Assembly (NCBI GenBank): GCA_025769875.1 | Contig: JAGFNK010000115.1 | Span: forward strand, 1-64,000 | From: Russula earlei | Lineage: Eukaryota > Basidiomycota > Agaricomycetes > Russulales > Russulaceae | DNA: 64,000 bases | Direction of reading: 5' to 3' | Shown here: positions 1 through 10,096 of the stretch, piece after piece | Layout: every line of letters starts with the position of its first letter | How positions within the stretch are numbered: the first letter of the stretch is position 1 | The notes under the pieces: model-generated | Database searches by the model: none | What the model was told of the DNA's origin: nothing | What the model saw: the letters and a program-made list of their open reading frames with translations, nothing else | Made by a program: the position numbers and the translations under genes

Positions 1-964
1 AATCACAGCAGACGAAACAGCGACACTAATTATGAACAATGTCTGGAGAAGAATAGGGCTCCCAACACAAATAATATAGGACAGAGGCCCTCAATTCGCA
101 GCAAAAGTCACTCAAGAACTATGGAAGAAATTAAATGTCAAAGTATCATTAAGCACAGCATATCACCCGCAGACAGACAGAGAAACAGAACAAGTTAACC
201 AAGAATTAGAACAATACCTATGAATATTTTGCAACCATCAAGCAGACAATTGGGCAGAACTAGTTCCCTTTATGGAGTTCGCACATAATGCCAGACAACA
301 CAGTGCTACGAACAAACCCCTGTTTGAAGTATGGTATGGCTTTAACCCAACATTTGCTCCGCCCCTTGCCTTTACATCAAAGTTCCCTTCAATCCAAGAA
401 AGACTATCAAGACTAAACCAACTCAGAGAAGAAGTAGCTGCCTCCCTGAACCGAGCAACAGAAATCATGAAGCAATCAGGACCTCAATCCTCCACATTTC
501 GTTTTAAAGAAGGGGATCAAGTATGGCTGGAAGCCACGAATCTACGAACCACTCACCCAAAAGCAAAACTAGCCCCTCGACGCTATGGGCCATTCAAAGT
601 CACCACTGCCTATCCAGTAAACGTTTCGCCTCGAACTACCAAAGTCTTGGAAGATACACCCGGTTTTTCACCACTCCCTGATTAAACCTTACAAAGAAAC
701 CATTGCCCATGGCCCTAACTTTTCAAACCCGCCACCAATATTAGTCGAAGGTGAAGAACAATATGAAGTAGAGCAGATCCTAAACTCTCGACTCTCCCCA
801 AACCGCAAAGGAATCCAATACCTAGTTAAATGGAAAGGGTATACGGTTGCAGAAAATACTTGGGAACCAGCATCTAACCTATCAAAAGCGCAATCACTTG
901 TTAAAGACTTCCATCGGAAATATCCGAAGGCGCTTAGAACAATTCCCACCAGGAGTAACCCCTA
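1..964 (+). pseudogene. Gypsy G1 pol fragment, copy 1 (integrase end and chromodomain)
   Basis: This is the 3' part of a chromodomain Ty3/Gypsy pol, cut by the left window edge. It starts in the integrase catalytic core: the D-containing stretch 'DRGPQF' and the downstream 'HPQTDGETE' glutamate region are readable. The integrase C-terminal domain follows ('GDQVWLEATNL', about 510-545), then a chromodomain (about 745-905; 'EEQYEVEQIL', 'YLVKWKGYT', 'ENTWEPASNL'). An in-frame TAG near 77 and a frameshift near 620-660 break it. A near-identical second copy lies at 2042-3345. The open stretch 272-685 is the longest intact piece. It is a dead transposon fragment; confidence in the family is high. 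Confidence 0.9.
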
Positions 965-982
965 AAACAACAACTCTCATCA

Positions 983-1212
983 TGACCTCTGTCGATGACT
1001 ACCTTTATCCTTGTTACCAACAAGCTTTTCAGAGAACTCCTGCGATCACATGCACTCAATCGACCACAGCTATCCCCAAAGCAATCCATAGAACAAGGGA
1101 GAACTCCCCACGAACAAACAGACTTCGACTTTTCCTATGCAAACTACTCCACCTTCCAAAGAAACAAATCCCTATTGTTGCAGGAGCAACAAGTCTATAA
1201 AGAGGGGATGAA
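983..1212 (+). other. 3' untranslated region of G1 with short ORF and polypurine tract
   Basis: The region between the chromodomain stop and the LTR holds a 72-codon reading frame (983-1200, beginning MTSVDDYLYPCYQ). A nearly identical version occurs at 3364-3581. It also holds a purine-rich tract (AAAGAGGGGATGAA) immediately before the LTR, the expected plus-strand primer site. The short frame has no recognisable domain and may be fortuitous. Confidence 0.5.
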
Positions 1213-2041
1213 TGTTACGAACCAAGGCCAAGTCCTGGCCGAGGATTGTCCTATTTTACTCAAGAAAGACCTCTCTCACTTTACATTGTCGACTCCCTTC
1301 CATTTTCTGGGCTATCCCTCCTGCGGTACAAGATATTGTTATTGCAAAGGCACTATAACACGACCAGGCACCCATTTCCTAATCGGGTAATCATCGCGTG
1401 GCAGCCACATGGCCACCCAGCCACCATGGACCCGAAACAGCGGCACAAACTCTTAGAAACTGTTGCATAAATCATCTGACATCATCAAGGCTCCAATAAC
1501 ATCATAGCTGACTGAGCGACTCCACAGTGACCTCATAGGCTCACTAAGCGCCCCACAGTGACATCATAATGATGTCATCGCTCCACAATGATCAGTAATG
1601 CGCTCAGTAAGCCTGAAACTTGACACAAGCAAGTTTATGCCTCTATAGTCCTATTGGATGGTACCAAAGAGTCTAGAATAGTCCCAGTGCTTTGTAATCG
1701 ACCCTGTACACTGTATATAAGCCCCAATGAAGCATGGCAGTCGTCAGACTGTCCATTTGTGATACTCTCATACTCCTGGGTACTCCCCTGCGACCGCTCA
1801 GTTTAAAGACTTCCCTTGCCTCCAAGGTACTCTTCAATGACTGCCTTGTCTAAAGCCCCTTCGCTGCACTGGCCTCCAGCCTTCGCCTCTGCCTCTTGCA
1901 ACACTTACCAGTCCCCATCTGGTACCTCCTCGTCGTTTGGCTCGTCCTCTTGTTCAATGCCGCCTTCGCCGCGTATCATCTGTTCCGACCCTTGCCCACC
2001 TGCTCCTGAGTCCTTAGTGATCAGCAGTACGTGTCTTGACA
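1213..2041 (+). mobile_element. Gypsy G1 LTR, left copy
   Basis: An 829-bp LTR begins TGTTACGAACC and ends GTCTTGACA. A second copy of 828 bp lies at 3594-4421. It holds a TATA box (TATATAAG near 1716) and, just downstream, a segment CAGACTGTCCATTTG that recurs in the R-family solo LTRs. It is preceded by a polypurine tract. It is followed directly by integrase-coding sequence rather than a primer-binding site and gag, so it now joins two pol fragments. Confidence 0.85.
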
Positions 2042-3345
2042 GACACCCTATGAAAGAAAATTCTGAAACTACATCATGACTCCCTCGCCACCGGACATCC
2101 TGGCCAATGGAAAACTTACAAACTAATCAGCCGAAACTATTGGTGGCCAGGAATGCTAACCTATGTCAAAAGTTATGTAGATGGTTGCACAATTTGCCAA
2201 AGTACAAAGATCCGCCCAAAGACAGAAACACCCCTCATACCAATTACACCAGCTGGAGAAGTATGGAAGAGCATTACCATGGACTTTATCACGGACCTAC
2301 CAATTTCACAAGGCTTTGACAGCCTCCTAGTCGTGGTAGATCGATTCAGCAAAGCAATAATCATTACCCCCTGCCACAAAACAATCACAGCGGATGAAAC
2401 AGCAACACTAATCATGAACAATGTCTGGAGGAGAATAGGCCTCCCAACACAAATAATATCAGACAGAGGCCCTCAATTCACAGCAAAAGTCACTCAAGAA
2501 CTATGGAAGAAATTAAATGTCAAGGTATCATTGAGCACGGCATATCACCCACAGACAGATGGAGAAACAGAACGAGTTAACTAAGAACTAGAACAATACC
2601 TACGAATATTTTGCAACCACCAAGCGGACAATTGGGCAGAACTAATTCCCTTCATGGAGTTTGCACATAATTCCAGACAACACAGTGATACAAACAAACC
2701 CCCTTTCGAGGTCTGGTATGGCTTCAACCCAACATTTGCTCCGCCCCTTGCCTTTACATCAAAGTTCCCTTCAATCCAAGAAAGACTAACAAGACTAAAC
2801 CAGCTCAGAGAAGAAGTAGCTATCTCCCTGAACCGAGCAACTGAGATCATGAAGCAATCAGGACCTCAATCCTCCACATTTCGTTTTAAAGAAGGAGATC
2901 AAGTATGGTTGGAAGCCACAAATCTACGAACCACTCACCCAAAAGCAAAACTAGCCCCTTGACGCTATGGACCATTCAAAGTCATCACTGCCTATCCAGT
3001 AAACGTTCGCCTTGAACTACCAATGTCCTGGAAGATACACCCAGTTTTTCACCACTCCCTGATTAAACCTTACAAAGAAACCATTGCCCATGGTCCTAAC
3101 TTTTCAAACCCGCCACCAATATTAGTCGAAGGAGAAGAACAATATGAAGTAGAGCAGATCCTAAACTCTCGGCTCTCCCCAAACCACAAAGGAATCCAAT
3201 ACCTAGTTAAATAGAAAGGGTACACGGCTGCAGAAAATACTTGGGAACCAGCATCTAACCTATCAAATGCGCAATCACTTGTTAAAGACTTCCATTGGAA
3301 ATATCCGAAGGCACTTAGAATGATTCCCACCAGGAGTAACCCCTA
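2042..3345 (+). pseudogene. Gypsy G1 pol fragment, copy 2 (zinc finger, integrase, chromodomain)
   Basis: The second copy covers the complete integrase. It has an HHCC zinc finger (H..H about 2075-2095 and 'CTICQ' near 2187), a catalytic core with 'TMDFITDLP', 'ISDRGPQFT' and 'HPQTDGETERVN' supplying the D,D,E residues, the 'GDQVWLEATNL' C-terminal domain, and a chromodomain (about 3135-3300). Nonsense codons interrupt it: TAA at 2582-2584, TGA at 2960-2962 and TAG at 3212-3214. Copy 1 has CAA, CGA and TGG at those sites, so all three are C-to-T or G-to-A changes. Gag, protease, RT and RNase H are missing between the LTR at 1213-2041 and this fragment. Confidence 0.9.
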
Positions 3346-3593
3346 AACCGACAACTCTCATCATGACCTCTGTCGATGACTACCTTTATCCTTGTTACCA
3401 ACGAACCTTTCAGAGAACCCCTGCAATCACATGCACTCAATCGACCACAGCTATTCCCAAAGCAATCCATAGAACAAGAGAGAACTCCCCACGAATGAAC
3501 AGACTTCGACTTTTCATATGCAAACTACTCCACCTTCCAAAGAAACAAATCCCTACCATTGCAGGAGCAACAAGTCTATAAAGAGGGGATGAA

Positions 3594-4421
3594 TGTTACG
3601 AACCAAGGCCAAGTCCTGGCCATGGATTGTCCTATTTCACTCAAGAGAGACCTCTCTTACTTTGCATTGCCGACTCCCTTCCATTTACTGGGCTATCCCT
3701 CCTGTGGTACAAGATATCGCTATTGCAAAGGCACTATAACACGACCAGGCACCCGTTTCCTAATCGGGTAATCATCGCGTGGCAGCCACATGGCCACCCA
3801 GCCACCATGGACCCGAAACAGTGGCACAAACTCTTAGAAACTGTTGCATAAATCATCTGACGTCATCAAGACCCCAATGACATCATGGCTGACTGAGTGA
3901 CTCCACAGTGACCTCATAGGCTCACTAAGTGCTCCACAGTGACATCATAATGATGTCATCGCTCCACAATGATCAGTAATGCGCTCAGTAAGCCTGAAAC
4001 TTGACACAAGCAAGTTTATGCCTCTGTAGTCCTATTGGATGGTACCAAAGAGTCTAGAATAGTCCCAGTGCTTTGTAATCGACCTTGTACACTGTATATA
4101 AACCCCAATGAAGCATGGCAGTCGTCAGACTGTCCATTTGTGATACTCTCCTCTTCCTGGGTACTCCCCTGCAACCGCTCAGTCTAAAGTCCTCCCTCGT
4201 CTTCAAGGTACTCTTCAATGACCACCTTGTTTAAAGTCCCTCGCTGCACTGGCCTCTACTCTTCGCCTCTGCCTCTTGCGACACATGCCAGTCCCCATCT
4301 GGTATCTTCTAGTCGTTTGGCTCGTCCTCCTGTTCAACGCCGTTTATGCCGTGTACCATCTGTTCCGACCCTTGCCCACCTGCTCCTGAGTCCTTAGTGA
4401 TCAGCAGTACATGTCTTGACA
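3594..4421 (+). mobile_element. Gypsy G1 LTR, right copy
   Basis: This 828-bp LTR is near-identical to 1213-2041. It starts TGTTACGAACC after the same polypurine tract and ends ATGTCTTGACA. Its right flank is the coding sequence of a Copia RNase H, so the G1 element inserted into an older Copia copy. The 5' target duplication cannot be checked because the element's left end lies outside the window. Confidence 0.85.
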
Positions 4422-4603
4422 AAAAGTGCATCAAACACATTGACTTGTGCTATCACTTCATTCGTGAAGTCATTCAAAATAAACAGGTGGAGCTATTCTT
4501 TATTGAAGGGGCTAACAACCCAGCTGACATGTTCACCAAGAACCTTGGTCGAGTCAAGTTCCTCAAATTCAGGGAGCAATTAGGACTAATGTTCTACCCC
4601 TGA
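4422..4603 (+). pseudogene. Copia pol C-terminal end (RNase H)
   Basis: The last 59 or so codons of a Ty1/Copia polyprotein are readable: 'KHIDLCYHFIREVI', then 'IEGANNPADMFTKNL', ending at TGA 4601-4603. This matches the conserved C-terminal end of Copia RNase H (KHID..YHFIRE...ADI.TK). The 5' part is absent because the G1 LTR abuts it. The element's own LTR follows at 4653. Confidence 0.85.
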
Positions 4604-4652
4604 ATGTGGGAAAATGCTCACGGCATCTACCGATGCACTTAGCAAGGGGGAG

Positions 4653-5037
4653 TGTTGAACCGGAACCCGAACAGATCAAAGAAGGCGAAGACCTTCATAC
4701 AAGGTTCAAGATCCGCTGATTGATGTTACGTGTTAGACAGAACTTTAGTATATGTGCTTATGGCAATAGGGTTACACATATTATGCTATCTATCACAAGA
4801 TGTAGCCTTATGCTGCATCTAGAACATTTCCACATCACATGTCACTGAGTGCGCGATATAGTGGACACCTGTAGTCACCTCTTTCGGACTTAGGAACAGC
4901 CCTGGGTCATAGAGGTATAAATACCATACATGTAGACAAGTATACACATCGCTCTACACCCCAATATTGCTTGAGCATTAGCACAACCTCTAAGGTGGGT
5001 TGCTTGGCCTGTTAGCTGTGCTCTATGCTGCACAACA
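4653..5037 (+). mobile_element. Copia 3' LTR
   Basis: A candidate 385-bp LTR begins TGTTGAACCGG right after a purine tract (AGCAAGGGGGAG) and ends GCACAACA, so its termini are the inverted pair TGTTG/CAACA. A TATA box (GGTATAAATACC) lies near 4911. The 3' boundary is inferred from the inverted termini and from the Gypsy gag sequence that starts just after it; no second LTR is visible to confirm it. Confidence 0.6.
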
Positions 5038-5040
5038 GAA

Positions 5041-6390
5041 ATGGCTACCATTGCAGTGATGCAGACAGCCACCATTGCCACCCAGACAGCAGGTGGAAGA
5101 ACAGGGCCCACCATTGTAATAAACCCTAGAGGCGGTCCACCTGGTGCAGGAGGACCACCTGGAGGTGGAGGAGTCCCCTTTGGACCCACAGGACTACCAG
5201 CACCAGGAGGGGGCCCCCCAGAGGAGGCCCTCCAGGAGGAGGACCACCTGCAGCACCTCCTGTAGGACCAGGGGCAAACCTGGCACCTCAGCCAGCACCA
5301 GGCCCCCATGGAGGCAATGGATCTCTGAAAGGAGACCCTCCTGAAGTCTTCAAAGGAGACAGGAAGAAGACGAAGTACTTCATCCAGGATTTCAATCAAT
5401 GGAATCTGCTTAACAGTGACAACCTGACCATGACTATTCCAATGAAACGAGTAGCCTTAGCTCTCACCTACATCAAAGGAGAGAAAGTGCATGAATGGGC
5501 GGTCAACCAAACAAACCTGGTAGAAGCAAAAAGAAATGGGGACCCGCCATCTCCCTATGCACCTGTGCAGCTGGATCCAACTGACATGCTCTTTTGGACC
5601 GAATTTGTGGATGACTTCTTTAGAGAATTCAAAGACACCACAGAGCCTGAAGACGCTTTCATGGAGCTACAACAATTGTCCATGTCTAAAGCAGCATTGC
5701 TGGATGATTATACCAGCAAATTCCTTGTTCTGCTCAGCAAAGCAGGATGGGACCAGAATTCACCAGGAGCAGTCGAAGCCTATAAGGCTGGACTAATCAC
5801 CTGACTGGTGCAATGAATATACAATTGACCAGTCAGAGACATACCTGCCATCAATGATCTGCGAGCATGGATCAATGCTGCTAGGGAAGAACAGGCCAGA
5901 GACCAGGTTATGAAACTAATATTGGATCTGGAGGTGGATTGTTGACCACCAGGGAGAATCGCATGAAATTCCTACAAGCTGGGAAAAGGTGAAACCAAAG
6001 CGACCCGAATGCTATGGAAGTGGACTTGGTATCCACTGATGCAGCAAAGACCAAGTGACGTCCTCCTCTGACAGAGGAGAAGAAGAAACTGCTAGCAGAA
6101 GGGAAATGCTTCATCTGCAAGAAAGCAGGGCATATTAGCCAGAACTGTCCTGACAAGGACAGAGTCAAAAAGAAATCAAGTAACCCAAGGGACAAAGGAA
6201 AAGCTCAAGCTCTGGAAACAGAAAAGGAGGACGATTCAGGGGACAGTGGAAACGGAAGCACTGTCTCTGGACGATCCAAATCTCCTCCTCCTACCTATAA
6301 CAAGAGCTCCTCCTCTGCATTCATAAAGAAGATGTCCACCAAACAGAAGGAGGACTTATTGGAAGAACTGATGGAACAGGGTTTTTAGGA
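5041..6390 (+). pseudogene. Gypsy element A gag
   Basis: Gag of the old Gypsy element A. A Gly/Pro-rich N-terminal segment comes first (about 5125-5260), then a capsid-like region (about 5330-5800; 'EVFKGDRKKTKYFIQDFNQW', 'LDDYTSKFLVLLSKAGWD'). A CX2CX4HX4C zinc knuckle follows (CFICKKAGHISQNC, about 6112-6153). Several stops and frameshifts after 5800 interrupt it. The first ATG seen is 5041, directly after a Copia LTR, so the true 5' end and the 5' LTR of element A are missing or displaced. Confidence 0.8.
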
Positions 6391-7811
6391 ACACCTAAGT
6401 CAATGGCCTGGCTTAGGAAGAATGGTGTGTTGCAAGTGTACATTAGAAGACTGAATGCTATGAATATTCCATTCACTTTCATCACTGCACACACGATGGC
6501 CGAGGAATCTGCTCTACTAGACAGTGGAGCAACAGAGAACTTCATTGATCACTCAGCTTGGAAAAGACTGAAGATTGGGAAACAAGAACTACATGAACCC
6601 ATAGTAGTACGAAACGTTGACAGAACCCAGAATAAGCAAGGAGAACTCACCCATTACTGCTGGCTTCGCGTCCAATATAAGGAGAGGGAGAGCTTGCAAA
6701 AGTTCTACCTTGTGGATTTAGGAACAGATCAGGTCATCCTGGGATATCCCTTTCTATATGAATTTGACCCCACTATCAACTGGAAGAAAGGACAGCTGAT
6801 GGAAGGAGCAGTACAGATTGAGACTGCTCAATACAAGTACCTGGATCTCTATGTTGCAAATATCCAAAAGCAAGCAAGAGATGAAAGCCAACAATTGAAG
6901 AAAGGGGAGGCCATTTACCTACAGAAGATGACTATTGCTCAGAAATGGGCCCAGCAGTCGACTGAACCACAGGAAGGAGAGGACCCCCTTGCCAATGTTC
7001 CAAGGCGATTCCACCGCTTTGCAGATGTCTTCTCAGAAAAGAAGTCCCAGAGGTTCCCACCACCCAGGGAACCAGACATGCAGATAGAGCTGTTACCTGA
7101 TGCACCAAAAGAACTAAACTGCAAAGTGTACCCCCTAACATGAGATGAACAAGAATACCTCAAGAAATTCCTGGCTGATGAAGTAGAAAAGCAATACATC
7201 ACTTCAGGTCCATCCAGTTACACATCTCCAGTCTTCTTCATTGGCAAGAAGGACAGCAAGGAGAAGAGGATCATTGTAGACTATCGATGACTACATCAGT
7301 GGACCAGATAAGACAATGAACCTTTACCACATCTGGAACAAGAGGTGGAAAGACTTCAAGGAAAGAAGGTGTTCTCCAAGTTCAATATATGATGGGGATA
7401 CAATAATGTGCAACTGGCAGAAGGAGATCGCTGGAAAGCAGCCTTCAAGATGCCATATGGAACCTACCTGCCCAACGTCATGTATTTTGGGCTCAAGAAT
7501 GCACCAGCCTTCTTTACTAGGCTGATGAGAAGAGACTTCAGTGACTGGCTAGACCAATAGGTGGAATACACTGTCAACTATCTGGATGACTTTGGAATTG
7601 CCATGGGGGACAGTCCTGAACAACTAGAGATCCACAAGCAATGCATCTGTGAGTTACTCATGCTGATGCAGAAGAAGTCATACTTCCTGAAACCCAAGAA
7701 GTGCCAGTTCATGGTGCGGAAACTAACCATGCTGGGGTGGGACATAGACGAAGGGAAGATGAAGATTGAGGCCTCCAAGGTCCGAGGAATCATGGACTGG
7801 CCTAGGGAAAT
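6391..7811 (+). pseudogene. Gypsy element A pol, part 1 (protease and reverse transcriptase)
   Basis: An aspartic protease is visible ('LLDSGATENFID', about 6512-6548, with 'VILGYPFL' as the flap-side motif near 6735). It is followed by the linker and the Ty3-type reverse transcriptase. RT blocks seen are 'FSKFNI-WGYNNV', 'FGLKNAPAFFTRLM' and the catalytic motif as YLDD ('VNYLDDFGIAMG', near 7580). Stops at several CGA/TGG-derived positions break it. The coding sequence stops at 7811, where element B is inserted, and resumes at 15222. Confidence 0.9.
7807..7811. repeat. Target site duplication GAAAT, left
   Basis: GAAAT directly precedes the 5' LTR of element B. The same five bases directly follow the 3' LTR at 15222-15226. 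Confidence 0.95.
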
Positions 7812-8303
7812 TGTCACAAGAACCGGTCCCTCGGACCAAACCGGCAACCGGACAAGCCTACCCGGAAAGCCTCATGATTCCCGCGCGTTCATATGACTCA
7901 CCTAGCCTCGCATGTACCATTACCTTCCAGCGTATTCCAGCCTCGATCGTCTCATTGTTACCTCATGTCTACTATTTGATATAGGGCATAGTTGTCTATA
8001 TAAACCTGTCAGCAGCAGAGAACAAGCCCTAAGCTTGTTCTCTTGTGAATATCACTGGATTCTAGCTTCGGGACTGTAGGCTTGCAGGGAATCAAGCAAA
8101 CGACTCAGAAACTTCCTTCTCTCTCTAAGTCTTCAAACGCGAAGACTTATTCAGTATCATTCCACTCCACGGTACACACTAGCCTCTGCTGTGTTGTCAC
8201 CGAGATCCCCGATTCTCGTGAGAACTTGTCGTCTCGCTCAGTTCAGTGCGTACGTCTCGCGCGTGAAACGATTTGTCAGTGACACCGCCCCCAGTTGGTG
8301 ACA
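7812..8303 (+). mobile_element. Element B 5' LTR
   Basis: 492 bp, from TGTCACAAG to TTGGTGACA with inverted ends TGTCAC/GTGACA. A TATA-like box (CTATATAAACC) lies near 7995. By eye it differs from the 3' LTR at about fifteen positions, all transitions and mostly at CpG. Confidence 0.95.
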
Positions 8304-8379
8304 TTAGAACAAGCTTACCACTTGAACCCTTGACCCTGAACCACATGCTCACCAGGAAAATATATCGATTTCTTCCAAT

Positions 8380-10096
8380 ATGACTACAACTCGAGACTGG
8401 AAGACCAAAGGATACCAAGTCCCAACCATTGAAGGACTGGCTGCCCTCAAATGTCCCTTTGAGCTGCTACCTGATCAAGAGAAGAATGTCCCCAGCATAA
8501 CCATGTTCGACGATGGTGTCAAATTCTACACCATACAGAAAGATAGCGTGCCATGGACCGGCTATTATGCCAACTGGATGGGTGCCAAGGTAGCCCTCGG
8601 TCACCTCTACGGCCTTTGGTTCGAAATCGAAAAGACGCGGAGACTCAGTGGGAAGCGACATGCGTCGCTCGGTCGGCCTTCAAGCTTCAGCAAAGTCCTC
8701 TTAGAGGCATCAATATTACCTACACTGACAGCTTCAGGAGCACCTCTCCCTAGGTCTAGAGCTCCAAGCCACGCCCCGACGCCAGGACCGGCCCCCACCA
8801 CCCACGCTCCGATGGAGCTCGAACCAATGACAACGACGAACGTCTTCGTCGCCACCACTGACCCCGACCCTGCCCAACCACAACCCGCATCATCCGGAAC
8901 GGCACAACCCCCCACTCGCGCCTCATTCCCTGGAATGGGAGGCCGTGGAATACGACCCCCGAGCCCTGACCCTGACCCCGACGACTACGACATGCGTGCA
9001 GACTGCGACCGCAATGCACGTGGCCCCGACCACGGAAAACTCAAGGGGATTCCCCCCGACTTTTTCAATGGCGACCAGCGCATGTACACATGCGTTTTTG
9101 GTCGTATTCAACAGGTTCATGTCCATGAACCACGACAGTAAGATTGCCAGAGATCCCATCAAAAAGTGTGCATATTTTCTCTTGTTGATGAAAGGACCCA
9201 AAGTCGAAGGATGGCTCGAAGCCATGGACCAGTGGCTCGAAGACATGCAAAACGATCCCACCAATGTTCCACTCGGGCTGACAGCGTGGGAGGCCATGCG
9301 ACAACAGTTCCACCGTGCGTTCACCGATTACGCAGAACGCGAGAAGGCCCAAGACCGACTCAAAGAATTGAAAATGAAAGACGGCCTACTCGACGACTAT
9401 ATCTCAGAATTCCAACTGCTGGCAAGACGCGCAGGGCTCGATGTGGATGAGCCCACAGTGATGTGACTCTTTGCCTGGAGACTCCCACGATCCTTAGTCG
9501 AATCGTGCCTTGATCTTGAAGACCCTACCTCTTTTATGGACTGGGTTACAGCAGCACAGAAGCATCATCAAGTCTGGATGCGCAAACGCGCGATCTTGTC
9601 CGACCACTCCAGCACACGCAGACGCAACTTCAATCAGCCGCAAAACAACAGACCTTGGGGACAACTCGCTAACTCGGCCTGGGCCAACCACGGGAACAAT
9701 CAAAACAACGCCACACCCGCGTGCCCATGACTTCCGCCACGTGACCCGAATGCGATGGACACCAGCGCAGGCGCCTGCTCACAAAGCGGTCACCGAGGCC
9801 GAAAAACAGAAACACCTGAGAAGAAGGCAGATGTTTCCACTGCTCCCTCCGAGGACACCTGGCTCGTTACTGCCCTACAAAGCCGAAACGCGAAATAACT
9901 TGCGCACGTGCCACCGATACGACCACCATCGCATCCGAATCCTCCACTGTAGAAATAGTTCGAGGAAAGCACTACCGACAAAGTCGCAAAGGCAGCAAAG
10001 GCAGCAAAGGCGCTTTCTGTAGAAGAAAGAGAGGCCTTCATTAAAGCATTGATGGGAGATGGCGAGGATAAAGAAGAGGATTTTTCGGACGCTTGA
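8380..10096 (+). pseudogene. Element B gag
   Basis: Gag starts at ATG 8380 ('MTTTRDWKTKGYQV'). It contains a Pro/Thr-rich middle (about 8740-8990) and a capsid-like region after a frameshift near 9095-9110 ('GWLEAMDQWLEDMQND', 'LDDYISEFQLLARRAGLD'). A TGA at 9464-9466 and further shifts follow. A CX2CX4HX4C zinc knuckle (CFHCSLRGHLARYC) is read near 9832-9873. Its last frame ends in TGA 10094-10096, overlapping the pol frame in the -1 register. The lesions mean no full Gag can be made from this copy. Confidence 0.8.
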
